DNA of 20,385 nucleotides. Source: DATFGK01 sp046712825 (GTDB lineage Bacteria > Actinomycetota > AC-67). The notes beneath the pieces were generated by a model. The model worked only from the letters and a program-made list of their open reading frames with translations, made no database searches and was not told where the DNA came from. The position numbers and the translations under genes are program-made. Below are positions 14,340-20,385 of this stretch, piece by piece. The stretch lies in assembly GCA_046712825.1 (NCBI GenBank), contig JBKKCR010000141.1:1-20385 (forward strand), given 5' to 3'. Each line of letters opens with the position of its first letter. Within the stretch, counting starts at the first letter, position 1.

Positions 14340-15437
14340 ATGCCCGACATGCCGGAGCGGATGCTGTTCGGGCCGGGGCCGTCCGACGTGGCGCCCTCGG
14401 TCCTCGAGGCGATGTCGCGACCCATCGTGGGTCATCTCGACCCGGCTTTCGTCGACCTCCTCGACGATGTTGCGCGGATGCTCCGCGAAACCTTCCGCAC
14501 CGCCAACGAGGTGACCTTCGCCGTCTCCGGCACCGGCAGCGCCGGCATGGAGATGGCGCTCGTGAACCTTCTCGAGCCGGGCGACCGCGCGATCGTCTGC
14601 GTCGCGGGGGTATTCGGGCAACGGCTCGCGGAGATCGCTCGCCGCTGCGACGCCCAGGTGGATGAAGTCGGAGCGGAGTGGGGATCCCCGGTTCCGGACG
14701 CCGCCGTTCGCGAAGCGCTCGCCCGCGGCCCCGCGAAGCTCGTCGCCCTCGTCCACGCCGAGACCTCGACCGGCATGCGTCAACCCATCGAGCGGATCGC
14801 GCGCGACGCCCGGGAGCACGGCGCGCTCGTGGTGCTCGACGCCGTCACGTCGCTCGCAGGGATCCCGTTATCCGTCGACGAGTGGGGTGTGGACGTCTGC
14901 TACAGCGGCACGCAAAAGTGCCTCTCGGTTCCCCCCGGGTTGTCGCCGATCACTTTCTCCCCGCGGGCGATGGAGGCAGCCCGCGCGCGCCGCGATCCGG
15001 TGCGGTCTTGGTACCTGGACGTCACGCTGATCACGCGCTACTGGGGCGCGGACCGCGTGTACCACCACACCGCACCCATCTCCATGCTGTATGCGCTCCA
15101 TGAAGGTCTTCGGCTGGTGCTTGCCGAGGGGCTGGAGGCGCGATGGGAGCGGCACGAACGTCTCGGAGCGGAGCTTCAGGCCGAGCTGGTCGAGATGGGA
15201 TTCGAACTGCTCGCCGACGAGGGGTTCCGGCTCCCGCAGCTGACCGCCGCGGCCGTTCCACCAGGCGTCGACGAGCGGGCGGCTCGCGCTCGCCTCCTCA
15301 ACGAGTACGGGATCGAGGTCGGCGGCGGACTCGGCGCGTTCGCCGGCCGAGCCTGGCGCATCGGGCTGATGGGGGAGAGCTGCCGCGAAGACAAACTCGA
15401 CCGTCTTCTCACAGCGATCGGCGTCGTCGTCAAATAG
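14340..15437 (+). CDS. PLP aminotransferase, alanine/serine-glyoxylate type (class V)
   Basis: A 365-residue class V aminotransferase. It begins MPDMPERMLFGPGPSDVAPSVL, typical of alanine-glyoxylate and serine-glyoxylate transaminases. Other marks are FAVSGTGSAGMEMAL (cofactor phosphate site), VHAETSTGMRQPI, VVLDAVTSLAGIPL (the PLP-ring Asp at 167), and the Schiff-base lysine in YSGTQKCLSVPPG (Lys193). Such enzymes use alanine or serine to convert glyoxylate to glycine; purine-catabolic ureidoglycine-glyoxylate transaminases are close relatives, so the amino donor is uncertain. The pairing with a malyl-CoA-type lyase further right, which can yield glyoxylate, is suggestive only. It is divergent from the DipZ-like gene. 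Confidence 0.9.
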   Translation: MPDMPERMLFGPGPSDVAPSVLEAMSRPIVGHLDPAFVDLLDDVARMLRETFRTANEVTFAVSGTGSAGMEMALVNLLEPGDRAIVCVAGVFGQRLAEIARRCDAQVDEVGAEWGSPVPDAAVREALARGPAKLVALVHAETSTGMRQPIERIARDAREHGALVVLDAVTSLAGIPLSVDEWGVDVCYSGTQKCLSVPPGLSPITFSPRAMEAARARRDPVRSWYLDVTLITRYWGADRVYHHTAPISMLYALHEGLRLVLAEGLEARWERHERLGAELQAELVEMGFELLADEGFRLPQLTAAAVPPGVDERAARARLLNEYGIEVGGGLGAFAGRAWRIGLMGESCREDKLDRLLTAIGVVVK

Positions 15438-15486
15438 TTACGAATCGCCCATACAGACATACTCCGGGCGAGGGCCCTGAATCCCA

Positions 15487-15515
15487 TTGACCCGGCACAA
15501 CCGCCCATTTATCGT
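15487..15515 (+). promoter_or_regulatory. Sigma70-like promoter (TTGACC-N17-TATCGT)
   Basis: TTGACC at 15487-15492 and TATCGT at 15510-15515, separated by 17 bases, match the housekeeping consensus (5/6 and 4/6). A transcript start near 15522 would leave about 22 bases of leader carrying the AAGGGGG ribosome site of the small secreted protein. This is the only promoter in the window with both boxes clear. Confidence 0.55.
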
Positions 15516-15543
15516 CGGCTCTGAGCGGCGAAAGGGGGCATCG

Positions 15544-15858
15544 ATGCGGAGCGCGATCGCACGAGCTGTACTCGCGCTTTCCCTCATCGCCGCGACGTTC
15601 GGCTTCCTCGGCGGTTCCGCATCCCACGCTGCCACGCGATGCGAAGCAGTGTCAGCCGCTGGCTTCGTCTGCGTCACGACACCGCCGACCGGCGTAGAGA
15701 TCTTCCTTGCGCAAGACCCCGCGTTCTACAACGTGATCGGAATCGGGATCGAGTGCTTCGGCGGCCACTACTACCTGCAGTACCAGCTGGGCGACCCGTC
15801 CACGTACCGTCCCGTCCCACTCTTCGACCTCGGCACCGAATGCCTGATCGTGTCCTGA
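15544..15858 (+). CDS. Small secreted four-cysteine protein, unknown function
   Basis: A 104-residue protein not matching any family I recognise. It has a clear Sec signal peptide (MRSAIARAVLALSLIAATFG, then FLGGSASHA) with cleavage likely after Ala29, leaving about 75 residues. The mature part has four cysteines (in TRCEA, FVCVT, IECFGG and TECLIV), enough for two disulfides, and several aromatic, strand-like stretches (GGHYYLQYQLGD). The start is set by AAGGGGG 6 bases before ATG 15544 and by the signal peptide. It has its own strong promoter, in contrast to its neighbours. An exported, disulfide-stabilised beta domain is the most one can say; the disulfide-active DipZ-like protein nearby could assist its folding, which is conjecture. 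Confidence 0.8.
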   Translation: MRSAIARAVLALSLIAATFGFLGGSASHAATRCEAVSAAGFVCVTTPPTGVEIFLAQDPAFYNVIGIGIECFGGHYYLQYQLGDPSTYRPVPLFDLGTECLIVS

Positions 15859-15913
15859 CGAACTCTTCCTCCTCGCGGAACGCCTGACCGAAACCGGCGA
15901 ACCGAGGCGCCCC

Positions 15914-15919
15914 TATAAT
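15914..15919 (+). promoter_or_regulatory. Consensus -10 box (TATAAT) for the malic enzyme gene
   Basis: A perfect TATAAT ends 9 bases before ATG 15929. Transcription would start at or within about 3 bases of the start codon, so the mRNA is leaderless or nearly so. No matching -35 is seen. Confidence 0.6.
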
Positions 15920-15928
15920 CCCGCCACC

Positions 15929-17353
15929 ATGGCTCAGATAACGCCGTCCGCCGGCTACACGTTGACGCTCCGGGTGAACATCGAGAACATCCCCGGCTCG
16001 CTCGGACGGCTCACGAGCGCGATCGGCAACGCCGGCGGGGACATCGGCGCGGTCGACCTCGTCGAGCATCGCGGCAAGGTCATGGTCCGAGACATCACCG
16101 TGAAGTGCCGCGACGAGGCGCACGGCCAGACCATCGTCCGGGCCGCCGGCCGCGTTGCCGGCATCGAGGTCCGGCAGGTCTCCGACCGTACGTTCGACAT
16201 CCACGCGGCGGGAAAGATCTCCGTCACGCCGCGTTTCCCCCTGAAAACCCGCGACGATCTTTCGATGGCCTACACGCCGGGCGTGGGCCGTATCTCCCGC
16301 GCGATCGCCGACGAGCCCGACCGGGTGTGGGAGCTGACGATCAAGCAGAACTCCGTCGCCGTGCTGACCGACGGTACCGCGGTGCTCGGCCTCGGCGACG
16401 TAGGTCCCGAGGCGGCGATGCCGGTGATGGAAGGCAAAGCCATGCTCTTCAAGGAGTTCGCCGACATCGACGCGTATCCGATCTGCGCGCGCGTCGGCAG
16501 CCCAGAGGAGCTGGTGGCGGTCGCCAAGGCGATCTCGCCGGGCTTCGGCGGCATCAACCTCGAGGACATCGCGGCACCGGCCTGCTTCGCGGTCGAGGAA
16601 CAGCTCCGTGCGGAGCTCGACATCCCGGTCTTCCACGACGATCAGCACGGCACCGCCGTGGTCGTTCTCGGAGCGCTGCTCAACGCCGCGCACGTGGTCG
16701 GACGGAGGCTCGAGGACATGACCGTCGTCTTCCTCGGCATGGGAGCCGCGGGTGTTGCGTGCTCGAAGCTCTTGCTCCACGTCGGGATCGGCGACGTGAT
16801 CGGCTGCGACCGCAACGGCATCGTCCACACCGGTCGCATCGAGAACATGAACGACCAGAAGCGTTGGATCGCCGAGCACACGAATCGCGACGGCCGGACG
16901 GGCGGCCTCGACGACGCGCTGCGCGGCGCGGATGTATTCGTCGGGGTCAGCGGCCCGAACCTCGTGAAGCCCGATTGGCTCGGAGCGATGGCTTCGGACG
17001 CGATCGTGTTCGCGCTGGCGAACCCCGTGCCCGAGATCATGCCGGAGGAGGTTCCGGCGAACGTCCGCATCGTGGCGACCGGTCGGAGCGACTACCCGAA
17101 CCAGATCAACAACGTGCTCGTTTTCCCGGGATTCTTCCGCGGCCTGCTCGACTCTCGCGCGAGCGGCGTGACGATCGAGATGGAAGAAGCCGCGGCCCGG
17201 GCGCTCGCGGCGGTGGTGGCCGAAGGCGAGCTCTCCGAGGAATACATCGTCCCGAGTGTCTTCGACCGGCGCGTCGTCGACGCGACCGCCACCGCAGTGC
17301 AGAAGACAGCCGCCGACCAGGGTCTGGCGCGGCTCGGGCGAGCCGGCGACTAA
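15929..17353 (+). CDS. NAD-type malic enzyme with N-terminal ACT domain
   Basis: A 474-residue enzyme for oxidative decarboxylation of L-malate to pyruvate. Residues about 10-85 form an ACT domain (LTLRVNIENIPGSLGRLTSAI), a ligand-binding regulatory module often bound by amino acids. The catalytic part has SMAYTPGVG (Y115), GLGDVGPEAAMPVMEGKAMLF (with K170), the metal site in NLEDIAAP (E212, D213) and FHDDQHGTA (D237, D238), and a Rossmann motif VVFLGMGAAGVA. Cofactor preference (NAD or NADP) is not certain from sequence; the short ACT-containing bacterial form is usually annotated NAD-dependent. The phosphotransacetylase-like C-terminal domain of the large malic enzymes is absent. The hot-dog gene follows after 9 bases, so they form an operon. 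Confidence 0.94.
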   Translation: MAQITPSAGYTLTLRVNIENIPGSLGRLTSAIGNAGGDIGAVDLVEHRGKVMVRDITVKCRDEAHGQTIVRAAGRVAGIEVRQVSDRTFDIHAAGKISVTPRFPLKTRDDLSMAYTPGVGRISRAIADEPDRVWELTIKQNSVAVLTDGTAVLGLGDVGPEAAMPVMEGKAMLFKEFADIDAYPICARVGSPEELVAVAKAISPGFGGINLEDIAAPACFAVEEQLRAELDIPVFHDDQHGTAVVVLGALLNAAHVVGRRLEDMTVVFLGMGAAGVACSKLLLHVGIGDVIGCDRNGIVHTGRIENMNDQKRWIAEHTNRDGRTGGLDDALRGADVFVGVSGPNLVKPDWLGAMASDAIVFALANPVPEIMPEEVPANVRIVATGRSDYPNQINNVLVFPGFFRGLLDSRASGVTIEMEEAAARALAAVVAEGELSEEYIVPSVFDRRVVDATATAVQKTAADQGLARLGRAGD

Positions 17354-17362
17354 GCACCCGGG

Positions 17363-18136
17363 TTGATCGTTCACCGCATCGTCGCACGGAACACGGCGAC
17401 CGCCTCCCCGAACAAGATCCACGACGAGACCGTCGCGCGGTCCTACGGCTTCGCCGGCGGCTTGGTGCCCGGCGTGACGGTGTTCGCGTGGATGTGCGGT
17501 CCGGCGCTCGAGATCTTGGGTGCCACTTTGCTCGATCGCGGGAGGATAGAAGCCCGGTTCGTGCGTCCGGTCTACGAAGCCGATCGCCTTGAGGTCGAAG
17601 GCTCAACCGGAGAGGACGGCCTCGTAACGCTCACCGTGCGCAAGGGGGACGAGATCTGCGCGACCGGCGGCGCGTCCATCTCCGGCGACCAAGAAGAACC
17701 CGAGATCCCGTCGCGCGAACCGATCCCTGCGAAGCTCCCCGCGGCGAGCGTGGACTCGCTCACGCCCGGCACGGCGCTGGGCACGCTCGAGGTAACGTTC
17801 GATCAAGCCCGGGCACGCGAGTATCTCGAGTCGGTAGGTGCCGACCACGCTGTTCCGTTAGACGGAGTCGCGCATCCCGGCTGGCTGATCCTGCTCCCCA
17901 ACCTCGCGCTCTCGTCCAACGTCGCCCTCGGCCCGTGGATCCACGTCTCCAGCGACATGCAGCTGCTCGGCGTCGTGGCCGACGGCGAACGCGTGGCGGC
18001 ACGAACGCGGGTAGGCGCCGAGTACCAGCGCAAGGGCCACCGCTTCGTCGAGCTCGATGTCGTTCTGCTTTCGGAGGATGTTCGGCCGGTCGCAGTGATC
18101 CGGCACACCGCGATCTACGAGCCCCGCAGGCCGTGA
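17363..18136 (+). CDS. MaoC-like double hot-dog protein (putative acyl-CoA hydratase/dehydratase)
   Basis: A 257-residue protein with two hot-dog halves. The N half has ASPNKIHDETVARSYGFAGGLVPGVTVFAWM, the region of the hydratase-2 motif; the C half has WIHVSSDMQLLGVVADGERVAARTRV and FVELDVVLLSED. In the classic motif (D-x-N-P-I-H) the catalytic Asp precedes the His by five; here Ser stands in that place (SPNKIH), so hydratase activity is uncertain, although the His is kept. TTG 17363 is the only start that retains the first strand, because a stop lies four codons upstream in the same frame. It follows malic enzyme by 9 bases and overlaps the next gene by 4. Mesaconyl-CoA hydratases are tandem hot-dog proteins of this kind, which is one candidate role. 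Confidence 0.82.
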   Translation: MIVHRIVARNTATASPNKIHDETVARSYGFAGGLVPGVTVFAWMCGPALEILGATLLDRGRIEARFVRPVYEADRLEVEGSTGEDGLVTLTVRKGDEICATGGASISGDQEEPEIPSREPIPAKLPAASVDSLTPGTALGTLEVTFDQARAREYLESVGADHAVPLDGVAHPGWLILLPNLALSSNVALGPWIHVSSDMQLLGVVADGERVAARTRVGAEYQRKGHRFVELDVVLLSEDVRPVAVIRHTAIYEPRRP

Positions 18137-18414
18137 GCTCGCCGGCGACCACGGTCGTCTGGCTCGCGCGGACGGCGCTCATCCACCAGCTCCGGTACCG
18201 CGCCGACACCGACGCCGATCGCCTTTTCGCCTACTGCTTGCGTCGCGCGAACGACACCGACTTCTTCATACGCAAAGCGATCGGGTGGGCGCTGCGCGAG
18301 TACTCGAAGACCGACGGCGGGGCCGTGGTGAGGTTCCTTCGCGAGAACGGACCGGCGTTCTCGGGTCTGTCGAGGAACGAAGCCATGAAATGGCTGAACG
18401 CCTCACGCGCATGA
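18133..18414 (+). pseudogene. AlkD-like DNA alkylation repair protein, C-terminal remnant
   Basis: A 93-residue frame whose content matches only the C-terminal part of AlkC/AlkD-type HEAT-repeat DNA glycosylases: WLARTALIHQLRY, DADRLFAYCLRRANDTDFFIRKAIGWALREYSKTD and GLSRNEAMKWLNA. The family is normally about 220-240 residues. The N-terminal repeats and the segment bearing the catalytic Trp and Asp are missing, while the Arg in WLARTA is retained. The space where they would lie is occupied by the intact MaoC-like gene, so this is a deletion rather than a frameshift. A GTG overlaps the upstream stop (GTGA), so the remnant may still be translated, but glycosylase activity is unlikely. The alternative is a repurposed small protein. 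Confidence 0.7.
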
Positions 18415-18422
18415 GGCGTTCA
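18395..18422 (+). terminator. Strong hairpin overlapping the stop codon (11-bp stem)
   Basis: TGAACGCCTCA (18395-18405), loop CGCGCA, and TGAGGCGTTCA (18412-18422) pair perfectly. It covers the TGA stop at 18412-18414 and is followed by GTGGTTTCAGG, a poor T-run. It sits between the plus-strand operon and the convergent LysR gene and could end transcripts from both sides. Confidence 0.6.
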
Positions 18423-18472
18423 GTGGTTTCAGGAGCCGCTAGCTGCCTTCGGTTACCTCGTAGATCGGCCCA

Positions 18473-19360
18473 CTAGGAGCGGAAGGCCGCCGTCTCTCGA
18501 ACCAAGGTCTCGGCGAGCTCCAGCACCGCCGGCGACGGCGACGGATCGGTGAGCCACGCGATCACGTAGTCGAAGTCCTCACGCGTTCCCGCCCGAGCGA
18601 GCGGCACGGCGACGACGTCGGCCGGCACGCGTACCGTGTCGGGGAGCACCCCTACGCCCCAGCCGCGGCGCGCGAGAGACAACACGGCCTCCGGCGTCGC
18701 GTTGCTCAGACGGATCCGGAGGCGCAGGCCCGTTCGGGTGGCGAGATTCAGCACGTGCCGGGCGACCATGAACTCGGGGGCGAGCATCAAGAGCGGCTCG
18801 CCTGCCAGCTCCGTCACCGAGATCGACCGCCGCCGAGCGAAACGGTGCCCGCGGCTCACGATCGCGTTGATCCGCCACCGCCCCAGCGTGTGGGAGGCCA
18901 TCCCTTCCCCGACCGCCGAGCCCGGCAAGGTCGCCAGGTCCACCCGGTGCTCGCGCAGCGCGCGGACCGCGTCGTCGGCGTCCAGAGCAGTTACCTCTAG
19001 CAGGACGGCCGGGTTCCGGTCTTGGAAGCGAACGATGCCGCGAGCGAGCGCGGGGATCCCGCCGGCGAGGCTCGACATCCGGATCCGGCCGGCGGCGCCC
19101 CGGGCGATCGCGACGGCGTCCTCACGGGCCCGGTCCAGCTCGGCGATCATCCGACCAGCCGCCGCGGCGACGGATTCCCCGAGCGCTGTGGGAGCCGCGT
19201 GGCGGGGAAGCCGTTCGAAGAGCCTTCCCCCGAGTTCGTCCTCGAGGCGTGAGATCCGCCGTGAAAGCGCCGGCTGGGCGACGCGGAGCTCGCGCGCCGC
19301 GGCGGTGAACGTGCCCGCCGCGATGATCGCCCGCACGGCCACGAGGTCCTCGAGGTTCAT
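18473..19360 (-). CDS. LysR-family transcriptional regulator
   Basis: A 295-residue LTTR. Residues 1-60 are the winged HTH (MNLEDLVAVRAIIAAGTFTA, then AARELRVAQPALSRRISRLEDELGGRLFER), followed by the linker helix and a two-lobed effector domain from about residue 90 (IRMSSLAGGIPALARGIVRF, HRVDLATLPGSAVGEGM, RRGWGVGVLPD). ATG 19360 gives the standard LTTR N-terminus; the longer frame adds 16 unrelated residues. TATGCT (19370-19375, minus strand) lies 9 bases before the ATG. The gene is divergent from the CoA-ester lyase, and the shared gap holds a T-N11-A box overlapping its own -10, so autorepression and activation of the lyase gene are likely. The effector is unknown, perhaps a dicarboxylate or CoA-linked intermediate. 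Confidence 0.95.
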   Translation of the reverse strand: MNLEDLVAVRAIIAAGTFTAAARELRVAQPALSRRISRLEDELGGRLFERLPRHAAPTALGESVAAAAGRMIAELDRAREDAVAIARGAAGRIRMSSLAGGIPALARGIVRFQDRNPAVLLEVTALDADDAVRALREHRVDLATLPGSAVGEGMASHTLGRWRINAIVSRGHRFARRRSISVTELAGEPLLMLAPEFMVARHVLNLATRTGLRLRIRLSNATPEAVLSLARRGWGVGVLPDTVRVPADVVAVPLARAGTREDFDYVIAWLTDPSPSPAVLELAETLVRETAAFRS

Positions 19361-19369
19361 TGAGCTCAA

Positions 19370-19375
19370 AGCATA
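19370..19375 (-). promoter_or_regulatory. Candidate -10 box (TATGCT) for the LysR gene
   Basis: On the minus strand TATGCT ends 9 bases before ATG 19360. It overlaps the left arm of the T-N11-A box, the arrangement expected for autorepression. Confidence 0.4.
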
Positions 19376-19387
19376 CCGCGAAGGTAT
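19373..19387. promoter_or_regulatory. LysR-type binding box (ATACC-N5-GGTAT, T-N11-A)
   Basis: ATACC GCGAA GGTAT is a perfect 5-bp dyad with exactly 11 bases between the T at 19374 and the A at 19386, the classical LTTR recognition form. It lies between the lysR-type gene and the divergent lyase, 82 bases before the lyase GTG. Confidence 0.6.
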
Positions 19388-19468
19388 AGAAAGTCTAACG
19401 AGAAACATTGGACAGAGCCTCCTACCCTGCGAGAGACTCCTGAGTAGCCGTCACGAGGAGGACCAGAC

Positions 19469-20385
19469 GTGAGAGCCCGCCGATCCTGCCTTTCCGTCCC
19501 CGGTTCGAGCCCTAAGATGCTCGCCAAGGCCGCCGGCCTGCCCGCCGACGAGGTGTTCTTCGACCTCGAGGACTCAGTGGCCCCGCTCGAGAAGGAAGCG
19601 GCACGCGGCAACGTGATCGAGGCGTTGAAGGAGAACGAGTACCAAGCACCGACCAAGGTGCTTCGCGTCAACGGCGTCTACACCAAGTGGTGCGCGGGGG
19701 ATCTCCGGGAGGTCGTCGAAGCGGTCGGCGAGCACCTGGACGCGATCATGATCCCCAAGGTGGAGACGGTCTCCGACGTGAAGTTCGTGTCGAACACGCT
19801 CCGGATGATCGAAGACAACATGGGCTTCACCAAACGACTCGGGATCGAGGTTCAGATCGAGACCGCGCTCGGCCTGTTGAACCTCCGCGAGATCGCGGCG
19901 AGCGACGACCGGATCGAGGACCTGATCCTCGGCCCGGCCGACATGAGCGCGTCGCTCGGGCTGCCGACCGTCACGGCCGGCGAGCCGATCCCCGGCTACG
20001 AGAGCCTCGACCACTTCCACTACGTCCTCACCCACATCAACATCGCCGCGCGCGCGAACTCTCTCCAAGCGATCGGCGGGCCGTACCTGTTGATCCGCGA
20101 CCTGGAAGGGTTCCGCGCCGCCGCGATGCGGGAACGCGCGCTCGGCTACGACGGCAAGTGGGCGCTGCATCCCGACCAGATCAAGATCTTGAACGAGGTC
20201 TTCGCCCCGACGCAGGACGAGTTCGACAAGGCGGAGGCGGTCCTCGAGCACTACAAGCACGTGACCGAGGTCGAGCGCAAAGGCGCCGTCATGTTCGGCA
20301 AGGAGATGATCGACGAAGCCTCACGCAAGATGGCCGAGCAGTTCGCCGCGCGCGGACGCGCCGCAGGCATGGAGCGCGTCAAGGG
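19469..20385 (+). CDS. HpcH/HpaI-family CoA-ester lyase (malyl-/citramalyl-CoA lyase-like), 3' end cut by window
   Basis: The first 305 residues of a CitE/Mcl-type lyase. Motifs: FFDLEDSVAP (residues 30-38), LRVNG (R66), MIPKVE, the metal ligands E131 in QIETALGLLN and D158 in LILGPADMSASLG, and DGKWALHPDQI near residue 230, which is typical of malyl-CoA lyases. The family cleaves 3-hydroxy-acyl-CoAs such as L-malyl-CoA to acetyl-CoA and glyoxylate, or (S)-citramalyl-CoA to acetyl-CoA and pyruvate. Substrate cannot be fixed by eye. The GTG start at 19469 is set by AGGAGG at 19456-19461 with a 7-base spacer, and by the typical RRSCLSVPGSSPKM opening. It is probably controlled by the divergent LysR protein. 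The C-terminal few residues lie beyond the window. Confidence 0.93.
   Translation, partial: MRARRSCLSVPGSSPKMLAKAAGLPADEVFFDLEDSVAPLEKEAARGNVIEALKENEYQAPTKVLRVNGVYTKWCAGDLREVVEAVGEHLDAIMIPKVETVSDVKFVSNTLRMIEDNMGFTKRLGIEVQIETALGLLNLREIAASDDRIEDLILGPADMSASLGLPTVTAGEPIPGYESLDHFHYVLTHINIAARANSLQAIGGPYLLIRDLEGFRAAAMRERALGYDGKWALHPDQIKILNEVFAPTQDEFDKAEAVLEHYKHVTEVERKGAVMFGKEMIDEASRKMAEQFAARGRAAGMERVK

Noticed and set aside
19498..19513. tRNA T-loop-like string GGTTCGAGCCC
   Set aside because: It encodes VPGSSP in the lyase gene, and no acceptor, D or anticodon stems surround it.

Overview
The window is about 20.4 kb of high-GC, densely coding bacterial DNA, most likely chromosomal DNA of an uncultured Actinomycetota lineage. 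The support is an MSMEG_4193 / DUF3090 / SCO1664-type gene trio that is known mainly from Actinobacteria, an F420-type luciferase-like oxidoreductase, a DipZ-like thioredoxin protein, frequent GTG/TTG starts, and many genes with a TAnnnT box 6-9 bases before the start codon, the signature of leaderless transcription. I see no rRNA, tRNA, CRISPR array, insertion sequence, prophage or integrase. The genus cannot be told from the sequence.

Layout. 1-2103 (minus): a two-component pair, a sensor kinase followed by the first 19 codons of its response regulator. 2296-3183 (minus): a secreted glycerophosphodiester phosphodiesterase. 3233-8813 (plus): seven tightly packed genes, namely an F420-type oxidoreductase, a small HExxH zincin-like protein, a FIST sensor protein, the trio (phosphomutase-like, zinc-ribbon-like DUF3090, PI-kinase-like), and a PQQ sugar dehydrogenase lipoprotein. 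8882-9392: a repeat/inverted-repeat element and an orphan Phd-like gene. 9397-12835: class II fumarase and an AMP-forming acyl-CoA synthetase, divergently transcribed. 12933-15858: a small coiled-coil protein, a membrane-anchored DipZ-like thioredoxin protein, a PLP aminotransferase of the alanine/serine-glyoxylate type, and a small secreted cysteine-containing protein. 15929-18414: ACT-domain malic enzyme, a double hot-dog MaoC-like protein, and a truncated AlkD-like remnant ending in a strong hairpin. 18473-end: a LysR regulator divergent from a CoA-ester lyase (malyl/citramalyl-CoA lyase family) that runs off the right edge, with a T-N11-A box between them.

Functional picture. Fumarase, malic enzyme, CoA-ester lyase, acyl-CoA synthetase, hot-dog protein and glyoxylate-type aminotransferase could cooperate in C4-dicarboxylate, CoA-thioester and glyoxylate metabolism. 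This is inferred from gene families, not shown. The most interesting uncharacterised part is the 3233-8813 block: the actinobacterial trio, of unknown biochemical function, is packed with a FIST ligand sensor and an unrecognised mini-zincin.

Intergenic regions are short. The longest, 2104-2295 (192 bases), upstream of the kinase, shows no gene or convincing RNA. No gap exceeds 300 bases.
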